A stretch of DNA of 64,000 nucleotides from Methylovirgula ligni (lineage in GTDB: Bacteria > Pseudomonadota > Alphaproteobacteria > Rhizobiales > Beijerinckiaceae), in the NCBI RefSeq assembly GCF_004135935.1, contig NZ_CP025086.1:1054001-1118000 (forward strand). The letters are read 5' to 3'. Position numbers and translations under genes: made by a program. Below the pieces are notes generated by a model. That model was given only the letters and a program-made list of their open reading frames with translations. It was not told where the DNA came from and searched no databases. This document shows positions 16,772 through 27,792 of this stretch, piece after piece. Each line of letters opens with the position of its first letter. Position 1 is the first letter of the stretch.

Positions 16772-18328
16772 ATGCGGTTGCGTCTCTATGGCTTCATAGC
16801 CGCCGCGATCCTGCTTGCCGTGGCCGGCCGCGCCGCGGCGACCCCTTCGCTCGTCATTGATGTCGCGACCGGCGATGTGCTTTATGAAAACGAGGCGACA
16901 CAGCCTTGGTATCCCGCCTCGCTGACCAAGCTGATGACGGTCTATGTCGCGCTTTCGGCGGTGCGCGACCATCAGATTTCGCTTGATACGCCGCTCGTCG
17001 TCTCGCGCCGCGCCGCCTCCATGCCGCCGTCGAAGATGGGCTTCAAGCCCGGCACCGAGGTCACGCTCGGCAATGCGCTCAAAATGCTGATGGTGAAATC
17101 GCCCAACGATATCGCCATCACCATCGCGGAAGGTATCGCCGGTTCGGTCGAAGCCTTCGCCGATGACATGAACGCCGCCGCCGGGCGGCTCGGCATGACG
17201 CAGAGCCATTTCGTTAATCCGAACGGCTTGCATAACCCGGATCATTATTCGTCGGCACACGATCTCGCCGTCCTTGGCCGCGCCATCTACCTCACCTTTC
17301 CGCAATATGCCGATCTGTTCGACATCGGCGCGATTCGCGTCGGCGGTCAGATCATCCGCAACCACAACAACATGCTCGGCCGCTATCCCGGCGTCGACGG
17401 CATGAAGACAGGCTTCACCTGCAACGCCGGCTTCAATCTCGTCGCCAGCGCGACGCGCGGCAACCGTCATTATATCGCGGTGGTTCTCGGCGCGCCGAAC
17501 GCGCAGACGCGCCTTGTTCGCACGGCCGTTCTGTTCGACCGCGCCTTCACCGGCATCGACCATCCGCAGCCGATGGAGGCCGAAGCGGCGAGCGGCGGCA
17601 CGCCGGAGGACATGCACAATTCCGCCTGCCGGCGGCGTGGCCATGGCGTCGCTGTCTTCCAGGCCGAGACCGATCGTCTCGAGGAGCCGTTGCAGACGCA
17701 GAGCCAGAGGCCGCAATCGCCGCTCGGGCTCTTCAACGCATCCGCGCTGGCGCAGGAGACGCCGGTCGCCCTGCGCATTGCCATGATGCCGGAGCCGTCC
17801 TTCGACCCGGAGCCGGTCGGTATCGGCCCCGTCGCGGGCTATAATGGCCCGATCGCCGGTCCGCGCGCGCCGCATACGCCGGTGGGCACGCCGCTTCTGG
17901 CTGACGTGAACCCCATCGCCGCGACACCGGCGAACGAGCCGAGCGAAGATACGCCCGACGCCTCGGACGATCACGATGCGGCAAAGGTCGCCGCGACGGA
18001 CGAAGGCGACAGCGATACGCCGCATCCGGCCAAAGCCGAGAAGCCTGCGAAAGCCAAACATGCCAAGGCCGGCAAGGCCAAGGCGTATCACGAGGTCGCG
18101 GCGAAGCCGGCGCATGGCAAGCACAGGCTGGCGAAAGAGAGCAAGGCGAAGAAATCCAGGATCGCCGCGCATACGTCGAAAACGAAATCCGCCAAGCTGT
18201 CCAAGAGCAAGCTCGCCAAAGCCAAAGTCGCCAAAAGCAAGACATCAAAGACGGCAAGCAAAAAGATCAAATCGAAGAAGCTCGCCGCCAAATCGCATCC
18301 GAAACATGCGGCCAGTTCCGACAATTGA
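16772..18328 (+). CDS. D-alanyl-D-alanine carboxypeptidase (DacA/DacF type) with lysine-rich tail
   Basis: This is a penicillin-binding carboxypeptidase that trims the terminal D-Ala from peptidoglycan stem peptides in the periplasm. The 518-residue product has a signal peptide (residues 1-24). The SxxK motif is ASLTK (S50, K53). A KSPND element stands in the place of SxN, and KTG occurs in GVDGMKTGFTC. The catalytic domain ends near residue 275. What follows is unusual: a proline-rich linker, then about 100 residues of Lys/Ala/Ser repeats like histone H1 or a nucleic-acid-binding tail. Start 16772 gives a clean signal peptide and a GGGGCGAG ribosome site; an ATG at 16733 is the alternative. 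Confidence 0.92.
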   Translation: MRLRLYGFIAAAILLAVAGRAAATPSLVIDVATGDVLYENEATQPWYPASLTKLMTVYVALSAVRDHQISLDTPLVVSRRAASMPPSKMGFKPGTEVTLGNALKMLMVKSPNDIAITIAEGIAGSVEAFADDMNAAAGRLGMTQSHFVNPNGLHNPDHYSSAHDLAVLGRAIYLTFPQYADLFDIGAIRVGGQIIRNHNNMLGRYPGVDGMKTGFTCNAGFNLVASATRGNRHYIAVVLGAPNAQTRLVRTAVLFDRAFTGIDHPQPMEAEAASGGTPEDMHNSACRRRGHGVAVFQAETDRLEEPLQTQSQRPQSPLGLFNASALAQETPVALRIAMMPEPSFDPEPVGIGPVAGYNGPIAGPRAPHTPVGTPLLADVNPIAATPANEPSEDTPDASDDHDAAKVAATDEGDSDTPHPAKAEKPAKAKHAKAGKAKAYHEVAAKPAHGKHRLAKESKAKKSRIAAHTSKTKSAKLSKSKLAKAKVAKSKTSKTASKKIKSKKLAAKSHPKHAASSDN

Positions 18329-18432
18329 GCGGCGCAGGGCGGTCGGTTGAATCGCGGCGTCGCACGGCCTATCTCTGTGCCACCTGATCTTGCGCGCCGG
18401 GAGCGCCGCTTTCGCGCTTATACTGGACTGTA

Positions 18433-19608
18433 ATGATGATTGACACGCGCCGGCCGCCGATCTTCCCGCTCACGATCCTCACCGGCTTCCTCGGCGCCGG
18501 CAAGACGAGCTTGCTCAACAAGCTGCTGCAAGCGCCCGAACTCGCCGATGCGCTCGTCCTCATCAATGAATTCGGCGAGGTCGGGCTCGATCATCTCTTT
18601 GTCGAGAAGGTGGACGGCAATCTCGTCGTCATGGCCTCGGGCTGTCTTTGCTGCACCATCCGCGGCGATCTCGTCGCCACGCTCGAAGATCTGCTGCGCC
18701 GTCGCGACAACAATCGCATCGCACCGTTCAATCGCATCATTATCGAGACGACCGGCCTCGCCGATCCGGCGCCGATCCTGCACACGCTCATGTATCATCC
18801 CTATTTCATGTTGCGCTTCCGGCTCGACGGGGTGATCAGCCTCGTCGACGCGGTGAATGGCGCGGCGACGCTCGATAAATACAAAGAGGCGGTAAAACAG
18901 GCCGCTGTTGCCGACCGGCTGGTGATCAGCAAGAGCGATCTTCTGCCGCCGGATGATGCCGGGCTCGCGGCGCTGCGCGCGCGGCTGAAGGCGCTCAATC
19001 CGACGGCGATCCAGCTCGACGGCGCGCGGGGCGAGGCCAATCCGGCAACGCTGCTCAACCTCGGCCTTTACGATCCGGACAGGAAAATCCCCGACGTGCG
19101 CCGCTGGCTGAATGCCGAGGCGCTGGAGGAGCCGGCCGAACACGATCACCACCATCACGATCATGATGAGCATGAGCATGAGCATGAGCATCATCACGAT
19201 CACGCCGCCGGACACGACCGCAACCGCCACGATGCGCGTATCCGCGCCTTCGCCCTGCGTCATCCGACACCGGTGCCACCCGCGACGATCGAGATGTTTC
19301 TTGAATTGCTGCGTACCGCCCACGGCGCGCACCTGCTGCGGGTGAAGGGCATTATCGCGCTCGCCGACGATCCGTCGCGGCCGCTTGTCATCCACGGCGT
19401 ACAGCACATTTTCCACCCGCCAGTGCGGCTCGAGGCGTGGCCCGACGCCGATCACACGACGCGGATCGTCTTCATCCTCGAGGACATGGAGCCGAGCTTC
19501 GTGAAAGGGATGTGGGATGCTTTCACCGGCCTCGCCGCCGACACGCCGGATGCCGCGGCGCTGACGCAAAATCCGCTGAAAGTCTCGCCCGGCGGCCTCT
19601 TGGCCTAG
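18433..19608 (+). CDS. CobW/G3E family metal-chaperone GTPase
   Basis: G3E GTPases of the CobW/COG0523 group deliver metals (zinc, cobalt) to target proteins. The 391-residue product has the P-loop GFLGAGKTS (18-26) and the metal-binding CLCC (71-74, the family CxCC). It also has the TTGLADP switch, SKSDLL guanine-specificity motif, and a C-terminal CobW domain. Between the domains, around residues 236-265, is a tract with about 20 histidines (HDHHHHDHDEHEHE and so on), a metal-buffering feature. Which metal is unclear. The location near cobS and cobT is several genes away and does not prove a cobalamin role. Its stop codon overlaps the convergent channel gene's stop at a shared CTAG. Confidence 0.92.
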   Translation: MMIDTRRPPIFPLTILTGFLGAGKTSLLNKLLQAPELADALVLINEFGEVGLDHLFVEKVDGNLVVMASGCLCCTIRGDLVATLEDLLRRRDNNRIAPFNRIIIETTGLADPAPILHTLMYHPYFMLRFRLDGVISLVDAVNGAATLDKYKEAVKQAAVADRLVISKSDLLPPDDAGLAALRARLKALNPTAIQLDGARGEANPATLLNLGLYDPDRKIPDVRRWLNAEALEEPAEHDHHHHDHDEHEHEHEHHHDHAAGHDRNRHDARIRAFALRHPTPVPPATIEMFLELLRTAHGAHLLRVKGIIALADDPSRPLVIHGVQHIFHPPVRLEAWPDADHTTRIVFILEDMEPSFVKGMWDAFTGLAADTPDAAALTQNPLKVSPGGLLA

Positions 19609-22145
19609 GCCGGTTCTGACCCGGGCGGCGGCCCGTCCGGCTTCTTGGCCTTGGGCGGTTCGCGCAGGATAAAGCCCTGGCTCTCAAGCCCCGGCAGGTT
19701 GACGTTCATCACTGGCGGCGGCGCGTCGAACAAGGTCTCTTTCTTGAACCGGCGATAGATCTCGAAATTCAACTCGCTGGTGATGCTCTTCACCGACAGG
19801 ATGTCGGAGACATAACAGTAAAACTCGAAGTTGAACGTTGTGCCGGTCATTTCGGAAAAGACGATGAGCGGCGTCGGCTTCTGCAGCACGCTCTTGTTGT
19901 TCGCCGCCACGTCGAGCAGGATTTCGCGCACCCTTTGCGGGTCGGCGGCCATGTTCACCGGGACGGTCAGCTTGATACGTCCGGTCTTGTCGGTGCGGAC
20001 GAAATTCTTGACGACGCCGGCGACGAGATCGGAATTGGGGATGACGACTGCCGCGCGATCGAAGGTCTCGATCTCGGTCGAGCGGACATTGATGCGGCGG
20101 ACAATGCCCTCGTTCGATCCGACCGAAATCCAATCGCCCACTCGGATGGCGCGCTCCCAGAGCAGGATCAGCCCGGAAACGAAATTGTTGACGATCGATT
20201 GCAGGCCGAAACCGATACCGACCGAGAGCGCGCCGGCGACGATGGCGATCTTGGCGAAATCCACGCCGAGATAGGCCAGCGCCAGGCCCAGCGCCAGGAT
20301 ACGCCCGACATAGCCGATGCTCGTCTTGATCGCGTTGCGCAGCCCGAAATCGAGCCGCGTATGCGGCAGGAAGCTGACTTCGAGCCAGCGCTCGACAGCC
20401 CGCGTCGCCGCATAGGCGGCCAGGAAGACAACGAGCGTGAAGAAGACGCGCGAGAGCGAAATCGTCACATCGCCGATCTTGAAGCCGAAGAAGGCGGCGT
20501 AGAGATAGCCGGTGATGTCGGCGGATTGCACGCCCCAGGGCGCCAGCGCGGCCAGCACGGCGGTGATGAAAATCACCACGCGGGCGATGCCGGACGTCAG
20601 AATCGCAAATTGCTCGAACGCCTCGCGGCTCAGTCCGGTCGAGAGCATCGCGCGATGGCCGAATGCACTCGTGCCGGTCATGCCGCGGCCGAGGGTGCAG
20701 TCGATGAGCATTACCAGCATCGTGGCGAACGCGCCGACCCCGCCGATCCAGATCACCTGGTCGACCATGAAGCTGCTCAACGTCAGATAGCCGCCGAGGC
20801 AGGCCGCGAAGATCAGCAGCACCACCGCCCAGAGGATTGTTCGCAGAAGCCCGAACCAGTTCACCGTCTGGCTGGTGCGCGGGCCGAAGACCTGCTCCGT
20901 CTCGTCCTCGTCTTTCTGGCCGATCCAGAGCGCGGTTGTGATGGCGATGGCGGCGGCGAAGGCGCAAAGCCCGCGCAGGAATATCTGGGTCGTCCCGGAA
21001 GCCTGCTCCAGCTCGCCGAGGCTGGCGGCGATGCGGCCGAAGGAAACAACGGCGGTGACGATCAGAATGGTGCGCTGGACTTGCGTTGCCGTCCCGTCGT
21101 CAACGTTCAGAAGCCGCCATTCGTGCCGTCCCGGCGCCAGCAGGGCTTGCGCGAGACCGGCGGCGATCTCGATGCGCAACGCCGCGAAAAAGAAGGCGCG
21201 GACCAACGGCTGTGATTTGAGATCGATGTCGATGATGCCGAAGCCTTGCGCCAAAGCGCCGATGATGACGACGGCGGCGAGCGGAAAGGCGGCGACGACG
21301 AAGAACACGCGCCAGGCAGCCAGGATTTTTTGCAGCGGCGTCGGCGGCTCGGTGGTGGGCCTGCGAAAGGCCACGCGGCGCGTGCCGCGCGTCACCGGCC
21401 AATAGAGTGCGACGACGGCGGCGAGCAGACCCCAGAACATCGGCGCGCGCCAGCCCGCGAGCGTCGCATTGGTCTGCGCCAGCCAGGCGCCGGCCATATC
21501 GCGCAAAGTGGTGACATCGCCCGGCAGTTCGCCGAGGGCCTTCTGCCACAGCGCTGGGCTCGCGAGGCTCGATTCCCGTTGCAGCAGGGATGCGGCCAGC
21601 CGCGCCCGCAGCCGCGCGGCGATCATCGCCTGCGCCTGCTGGTTCTGGACGATCAGCAGATTGGCGCGTTTGATCAGCGCATCGAGGTCGTCGAAGGCTT
21701 TTTGCCGGGTGACCCGCTCGGCAGCGACGTCCGGCGCTTCCGGCGCCGCCTTCGGCGCGGGGGGCGCCCCGAGCTGATCGAGCTGCGCCTTCTGCGCCGC
21801 GAGCCGCGGCGTCAGATGGTCGAGCACCCGTTGCAGCGAAAGGGCGAGGGGTTGGGTCTCGTCTTGCAGCTTTTGCAAGGTGTCCTTGGACAGGCCCGGC
21901 TGCTGCAGCGTCGTGTCGAGGTCCTGCAGGCTTTTGGCGGCGGTGTCGAGCTGGGCGGAATCGAGATCGTTGAATGTATCGGCTTGTGCCGCCAGGCTCG
22001 CGCCAAGCCACAGTGCGAACACGACAAGGATGTGCCGGGAGAGGCGCGGAAGGGTCAAAGGCACAGGCTCCGATCGAGGACCGCGCGCGGCGAGAGGGGC
22101 TGGCCGCCGGTCGGCCCTGTTCGCCGGGAAAGACGGCGGCTTCAT
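19605..22145 (-). CDS. mechanosensitive ion channel family protein (DUF3772 plus MscS)
   Basis: The 846-residue product is a large MscS-type channel. A signal peptide near residues 35-55 precedes a helical periplasmic domain rich in Q/L/D (DUF3772-like, about 60-240). About eleven membrane segments follow. The MscS pore and beta domain come after that, with the GALSVGIGFGLQSIVNNFVSG pore-helix region and then VGDWISVGSNEG. Such proteins release solutes after hypo-osmotic shock. It starts 5 bases after the epmB stop and shares that transcript. The C-terminus ends in a short proline-rich tail. Confidence 0.9.
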   Translation of the reverse strand: MKPPSFPANRADRRPAPLAARGPRSEPVPLTLPRLSRHILVVFALWLGASLAAQADTFNDLDSAQLDTAAKSLQDLDTTLQQPGLSKDTLQKLQDETQPLALSLQRVLDHLTPRLAAQKAQLDQLGAPPAPKAAPEAPDVAAERVTRQKAFDDLDALIKRANLLIVQNQQAQAMIAARLRARLAASLLQRESSLASPALWQKALGELPGDVTTLRDMAGAWLAQTNATLAGWRAPMFWGLLAAVVALYWPVTRGTRRVAFRRPTTEPPTPLQKILAAWRVFFVVAAFPLAAVVIIGALAQGFGIIDIDLKSQPLVRAFFFAALRIEIAAGLAQALLAPGRHEWRLLNVDDGTATQVQRTILIVTAVVSFGRIAASLGELEQASGTTQIFLRGLCAFAAAIAITTALWIGQKDEDETEQVFGPRTSQTVNWFGLLRTILWAVVLLIFAACLGGYLTLSSFMVDQVIWIGGVGAFATMLVMLIDCTLGRGMTGTSAFGHRAMLSTGLSREAFEQFAILTSGIARVVIFITAVLAALAPWGVQSADITGYLYAAFFGFKIGDVTISLSRVFFTLVVFLAAYAATRAVERWLEVSFLPHTRLDFGLRNAIKTSIGYVGRILALGLALAYLGVDFAKIAIVAGALSVGIGFGLQSIVNNFVSGLILLWERAIRVGDWISVGSNEGIVRRINVRSTEIETFDRAAVVIPNSDLVAGVVKNFVRTDKTGRIKLTVPVNMAADPQRVREILLDVAANNKSVLQKPTPLIVFSEMTGTTFNFEFYCYVSDILSVKSITSELNFEIYRRFKKETLFDAPPPVMNVNLPGLESQGFILREPPKAKKPDGPPPGSEPA

Positions 22146-22149
22146 GGCC

Positions 22150-23193
22150 TCAAACCTCTGGCGGGTAGAGATGTGTCACCCCGCGAAAATCGCGCAGCCT
22201 GTAGCGTCCGTCCGCCGCCGCCACGGCACCCTCGAGCGGCACCTTGCCGAAGCCACCGGGGATGTCGAGCATATAGTGCGGTTGGCAGAGGCCGGAAAGC
22301 TTGCCGCGCAGCGCGCTGACAAGCTTCTGTCCCTCTGCGATCGAGAGGCGGAAATGCGATGTGCCGCGGGCGAGATCGGGATGATGCAGATAATAGGGCT
22401 TCACCCGCATGGCGACGAAGCCGCGCATCAGCGCCGCCAGCGTTTCGACATCGTCGTTCACGCCGCGCAGCAGAACGCTCTGGCTCAGCATCGGAATACC
22501 GGCATCGATCAGGCGGGCACACGCGGCCTGCGCCTCGACCGTTAATTCCCGCGCGTGATTGGCGTGGAGCGCGACATAGACGGCCTTGCCCGAGTTGCCC
22601 AGCAACGTCGCGAGCTCTTGCGTCACCAGCGCGGGCGAGACCACCGGCACACGCGTATGGATGCGCAGGATTTTGACGTGCGCGATCTGGCGTAGCCGGT
22701 CGAAAATCTCTTCGAGACGCCGCAGTGACAGGATGAGCGGATCGCCGCCGGTCAGGATCACCTCGAAGATTTCTTCATGCGCAGCAATGTAGCTGAAAGC
22801 CGCATCGAGCGCGGTGGGCGAAAGATGCGTCGCGCCGCCGGGGCCAACGCTCTCGCGGCGAAAGCAGAAGCGGCAATAGACCGGGCAGGCGTGCAGAAGC
22901 TTGAGCAATACGCGGTCGGGATAACGATGCACGATGCCCTCGACCGGGCTCAGCGCCGCATCGCCGATCGGATCGGCCAATTCTTCCGGTGCGGTGATGA
23001 GTTCGGCTGCGTCGGGGATGAATTGCAGGGCGATCGGATCGGCGGGATCGGCGCGGTTGATCAACGCCGCGACAGTGTCGTTGACGGCGATGGCATAGCG
23101 CGCGCCGACCTTCTCCAGCGCGGGCGCCGCCTCGGGCGCGACCAGACCGGCGGCGGTCAATTCGTCGATGCGCGTCAAGGTGGGCTTTGTCAC
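22150..23193 (-). CDS. epmB: EF-P beta-lysylation protein EpmB (lysine 2,3-aminomutase-like)
   Basis: EpmB is a radical SAM enzyme that turns (S)-alpha-lysine into (R)-beta-lysine for attachment to EF-P. The 347-residue product has the radical SAM cysteine motif in CPVYCRFCFR (CxxxCxxC). TGGDPL and HTRVP segments follow, and PLILSLRRLEEI is typical of the KamA family. The GTG at 23193 overlaps the epmA stop in a GTGA, which fixes the start and couples translation. Residues beyond the radical SAM barrel are short, as in EpmB and unlike clostridial KamA. Its modification partners, epmA and efp, are adjacent. Confidence 0.93.
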   Translation of the reverse strand: MTKPTLTRIDELTAAGLVAPEAAPALEKVGARYAIAVNDTVAALINRADPADPIALQFIPDAAELITAPEELADPIGDAALSPVEGIVHRYPDRVLLKLLHACPVYCRFCFRRESVGPGGATHLSPTALDAAFSYIAAHEEIFEVILTGGDPLILSLRRLEEIFDRLRQIAHVKILRIHTRVPVVSPALVTQELATLLGNSGKAVYVALHANHARELTVEAQAACARLIDAGIPMLSQSVLLRGVNDDVETLAALMRGFVAMRVKPYYLHHPDLARGTSHFRLSIAEGQKLVSALRGKLSGLCQPHYMLDIPGGFGKVPLEGAVAAADGRYRLRDFRGVTHLYPPEV

Positions 23194-24242
23194 CGTGGCG
23201 TTCCCGTTTCCGCGACCGGCGCCCACAAAACATCTTCGATACGCTTGCTGCCGGTCGCGAGCATGACGAGCCGGTCGAAGCCAAGCGCGATGCCGCTCGA
23301 CGGCGGCATGGCGGCGAGTGCAGCAAGGAAATCCTCGTCGATCGGATAGGCGTCGCCATAGATGCGCCGGCGCTCGTCCATGGCCGCGGCAAAGCGGCGG
23401 CGCTGTTCGGCGGCGTCGGTCAATTCGCCGAATCCGTTCGCGAGTTCGACGCCGCAGACATAAAGCTCGAATCGTTCGGCGAAACGCCGGTCGTCCTTCA
23501 GCCGGGCGAGCGCCGCCTCCGGCGCCGGATAATCGACGAGCAGCGTCGCGCGGCCGTGGCCGAGCCGGGGCTCGATCTTGGCAGAGAGGATCTTGCTGAA
23601 GAGATCGGACCAGGTGTCATCATCCGCGACGCGCAGACCGAGCGTGGCGGTGTGGCGCGCGAGCGCGTCACGGTCGCACCCTTGCGCATTGTAGGTTTCG
23701 AGAAGATCGAACCCGCCATAAAGCCGGAAAGCTTCGGCCACGCTCAGAATCTCCGGCGTCGCAAAAGCGTCCGCGACCGCCTCGCGGAAACGGAAAGTGC
23801 GAGTTCCCGCTGCCTCGGCCGCCGTGGCGAGCAGCGCCGCGCAATCGGCATAGAGCGCCTCATAAGGCGCCTTGGCCCGATACCATTCCAGCATGGTGAA
23901 TTCGGGATGATGCAGCGGGCCGCGCTCGCGGTTGCGGAAGACGTGGCCGAGGCTGAAAATCTTCTCTTCCCCGGCCGCGAGCAGCTTTTTCAGCGCGAAT
24001 TCGGGCGAGGAATGGAGGTAAAGCCGCGATTTTTCGCCGGCGGGGCCGATCAGTTCGGTCGCGAAAGCGGAAATATGCGTCTCGTTGCCCGGCGAGACTT
24101 GCAGGATCGGCGTATCGGCCTCGATGAAGCCGTCCGCGTCGAACCAGGCTCGTACCGCCTTGGTCAGGGCGGCCCGCGCCCGGAGAGCGGGGCGATGCCC
24201 GGTCCCGGAATCGGCCGCTGGCCAGAAAGAAGGCTTGCTCAT
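23190..24242 (-). CDS. epmA: elongation factor P lysine(34)-lysyltransferase EpmA
   Basis: EpmA (GenX, YjeA, PoxA) is a paralogue of the class II lysyl-tRNA synthetase core. It attaches beta-lysine to EF-P. The 350-residue product lacks the anticodon-binding domain. It has class II motif 2 (FRNRERGPLHHPEFTMLEWY) and motif 3 (GIALGFDRLVML), plus SSPEFALKKLLAAG upstream. It is transcribed away from efp and overlaps epmB by four bases. Confidence 0.94.
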   Translation of the reverse strand: MSKPSFWPAADSGTGHRPALRARAALTKAVRAWFDADGFIEADTPILQVSPGNETHISAFATELIGPAGEKSRLYLHSSPEFALKKLLAAGEEKIFSLGHVFRNRERGPLHHPEFTMLEWYRAKAPYEALYADCAALLATAAEAAGTRTFRFREAVADAFATPEILSVAEAFRLYGGFDLLETYNAQGCDRDALARHTATLGLRVADDDTWSDLFSKILSAKIEPRLGHGRATLLVDYPAPEAALARLKDDRRFAERFELYVCGVELANGFGELTDAAEQRRRFAAAMDERRRIYGDAYPIDEDFLAALAAMPPSSGIALGFDRLVMLATGSKRIEDVLWAPVAETGTPR

Positions 24243-24360
24243 TTCCGCATTTCGCTTGAAAACCCTTCGCCAAGCCGGGTAGCCAAGGCGCGGGCGCTTA
24301 TAGCGCAGCCGTGCGCCGCGTGGCAGCCCGCCCGGATTAGCTTTGTCTGGCTAGTCAAAT

Positions 24361-24375
24361 CATTGAAATTCAATG
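24361..24375. promoter_or_regulatory. palindrome in the epmA-efp divergent spacer
   Basis: CATTGAAATTCAATG is a perfect 7+1+7 inverted repeat, 64 bp upstream of the efp start and 119 bp from the epmA start. It is AT-rich, unlike its surroundings. It could be an operator or part of a promoter. Confidence 0.35.
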
Positions 24376-24438
24376 CGGTTTGGTTCAGGCGGCGGCTCGG
24401 ATCAAGGCGCCGCGCCATTCAGGAATGAAGGAAACCTC

Positions 24439-25008
24439 GTGAAAGTCATCGCCAGCTCCATCCGCAAGGGCAATATCATCGAGCGAGAGGACGGCCAGCT
24501 TTATGTCGTGCTGACCGCCGAAAGCTTCCATCCCGGCAAGGGCACGCCGACGACGCAGATCGATATGCGCCGCCTTTCCGATGGCGTGAAGACCACCGAT
24601 CGTTACAAGACAACGGAACAGGTCGAGCGCGCCTTTGTCGAGGACCACGACTACAATTACCTGTTCCAGGACGGCGAGCATTATACGTTCATGAACGCCG
24701 ACACCTATGATCAGGTGAGCGTGTCGGCCGATGTGATCGGCGAACAGGCCGCCTATCTGCAGGAAGGCATGACCTGCATCCTCTCGATGTTCAACGGGAT
24801 TCCCGTCGCGATCCAGTTTCCGCCGCGCGTGACGCTGGAGATTGTCGAGACCGAGCCGGCGATGAAAGGCCAGACGGCCTCCTCCTCCTATAAGCCGGCG
24901 AAGCTCTCGAACGGCCTGCGCACCATGGTGCCGCCGCATATCCAGCCGGGCACGCGCGTCGTCATCCAGACGGAAGATGGCTCCTACGTCGAGCGCGCCA
25001 AGGACTGA
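24439..25008 (+). CDS. efp: translation elongation factor P
   Basis: EF-P rescues ribosomes stalled at polyproline. The 189-residue product has the three-domain length. The modification loop is SFHPGKGTP, with the lysine at position 34 when counted from the GTG start at 24439. That start is supported by a GAAGGAAA ribosome site five bases upstream. K34 is exactly the residue beta-lysylated by EpmA, which is encoded next door. The C-terminus has the [22 protein letters not shown]-type ending. Confidence 0.97.
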   Translation: MKVIASSIRKGNIIEREDGQLYVVLTAESFHPGKGTPTTQIDMRRLSDGVKTTDRYKTTEQVERAFVEDHDYNYLFQDGEHYTFMNADTYDQVSVSADVIGEQAAYLQEGMTCILSMFNGIPVAIQFPPRVTLEIVETEPAMKGQTASSSYKPAKLSNGLRTMVPPHIQPGTRVVIQTEDGSYVERAKD

Positions 25009-25021
25009 GCGGCCGCAAGGG

Positions 25022-25267
25022 TCACGGAAGGCGCTCGCGCCGGGCATCGATCTGCGCGTCGATCCGCGCAAGGAGTTCGTCCAGGCCCGACAGTTTCTCG
25101 GTGGGATGTGGCACCAGAACCGTCCGCAGCTCCGCGCCGATGTGGGCGGCCATATCCTTGCCGCGCGGCAATTCGGAGCGGTGCCGCTCGAGACGCAGGC
25201 TTGGCCTTGTCTCGCGCTGGCGCCCCGGCTCCCAGCCCTTGTTCCAATCCCACACTTTCGGCCTCAT
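25022..25267 (-). CDS. small hypothetical protein
   Basis: An 81-residue basic reading frame is convergent with efp, 13 bp from its stop. It starts with MRPKVWDWNKGWEPGRQ and ends in a helical stretch (LSGLDELLARIDAQIDARRE). The amino-acid pattern is protein-like rather than shadow-like, and the neighbouring plus strand has no better frame. The ribosome site is weak. No family is recognised. Confidence 0.45.
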   Translation of the reverse strand: MRPKVWDWNKGWEPGRQRETRPSLRLERHRSELPRGKDMAAHIGAELRTVLVPHPTEKLSGLDELLARIDAQIDARRERLP

Positions 25268-27398
<2,131 letters not shown>

Positions 27399-27416
27399 CG
27401 CGCCAACTATGCCGTG

Positions 27417-27449
27417 CGTCATGGCCGGACTTGATCCGGCCATCCACGC
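27417..27449. repeat. dispersed palindromic repeat, family B
   Basis: ATGGCCGGA, a 5-base loop and TCCGGCCAT form a perfect 9-bp hairpin, followed by CCACGC. A variant lies at 29495-29524. It sits 19 bp after the thiC stop and may act as a terminator or REP-like element. Confidence 0.7.
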
Positions 27450-27532
27450 ATTTTGATTTTGCAGTGATCAAGCCCCGCCAATTCCGGCAAACGCTCACGA
27501 CGATCGACTCCACCAAGCAATGCAGTAATAGC

Positions 27533-27569
27533 GATTGGATTGCTTCGTCATCTGATCCTTCGCAATGAC
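27533..27569. repeat. dispersed repeat, family A (half copy)
   Basis: GATTGGATTGCTTCGTC followed by CCTTCGCAATGAC matches the right arm of the long copy at 28423-28495. The left arm is missing, so it is a degraded or truncated copy. Confidence 0.6.
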
Positions 27570-27792
27570 GGATTTTTGCGCGGCACATCACTTGCGTGGA
27601 TGCGGGTGTTCCGCTTGCGTTTGTTGTGAAGGCGACATTCGTCGCAATGGCGCGAAGGGGACGTTTCACCGGCGGTGCCAGAACGAGGCCCCGGTTCCTC
27701 CTGTCGATCTCGCCCGATTGCGCGCTCGATTTTCCAAGGCGGCGCGCGGACGCAATCGCTTCATGGCGACTTCCCGACATTGAGGATTCAAT

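Larger units (their letters stand above)
27399..27792. other. 394-bp intergenic region with two dispersed repeats
   Basis: The stretch holds the family B repeat at 27417-27449 and a half copy of family A at 27533-27569. The rest should contain the promoter of the following gene. A 72-codon frame at 27565 is cysteine/arginine-rich and looks spurious. Confidence 0.6.

Noticed and set aside
27565-27783. 72-codon cysteine-rich frame before the hypothetical gene
   Set aside because: It begins within a dispersed repeat, lacks a ribosome site and has shadow-like composition.
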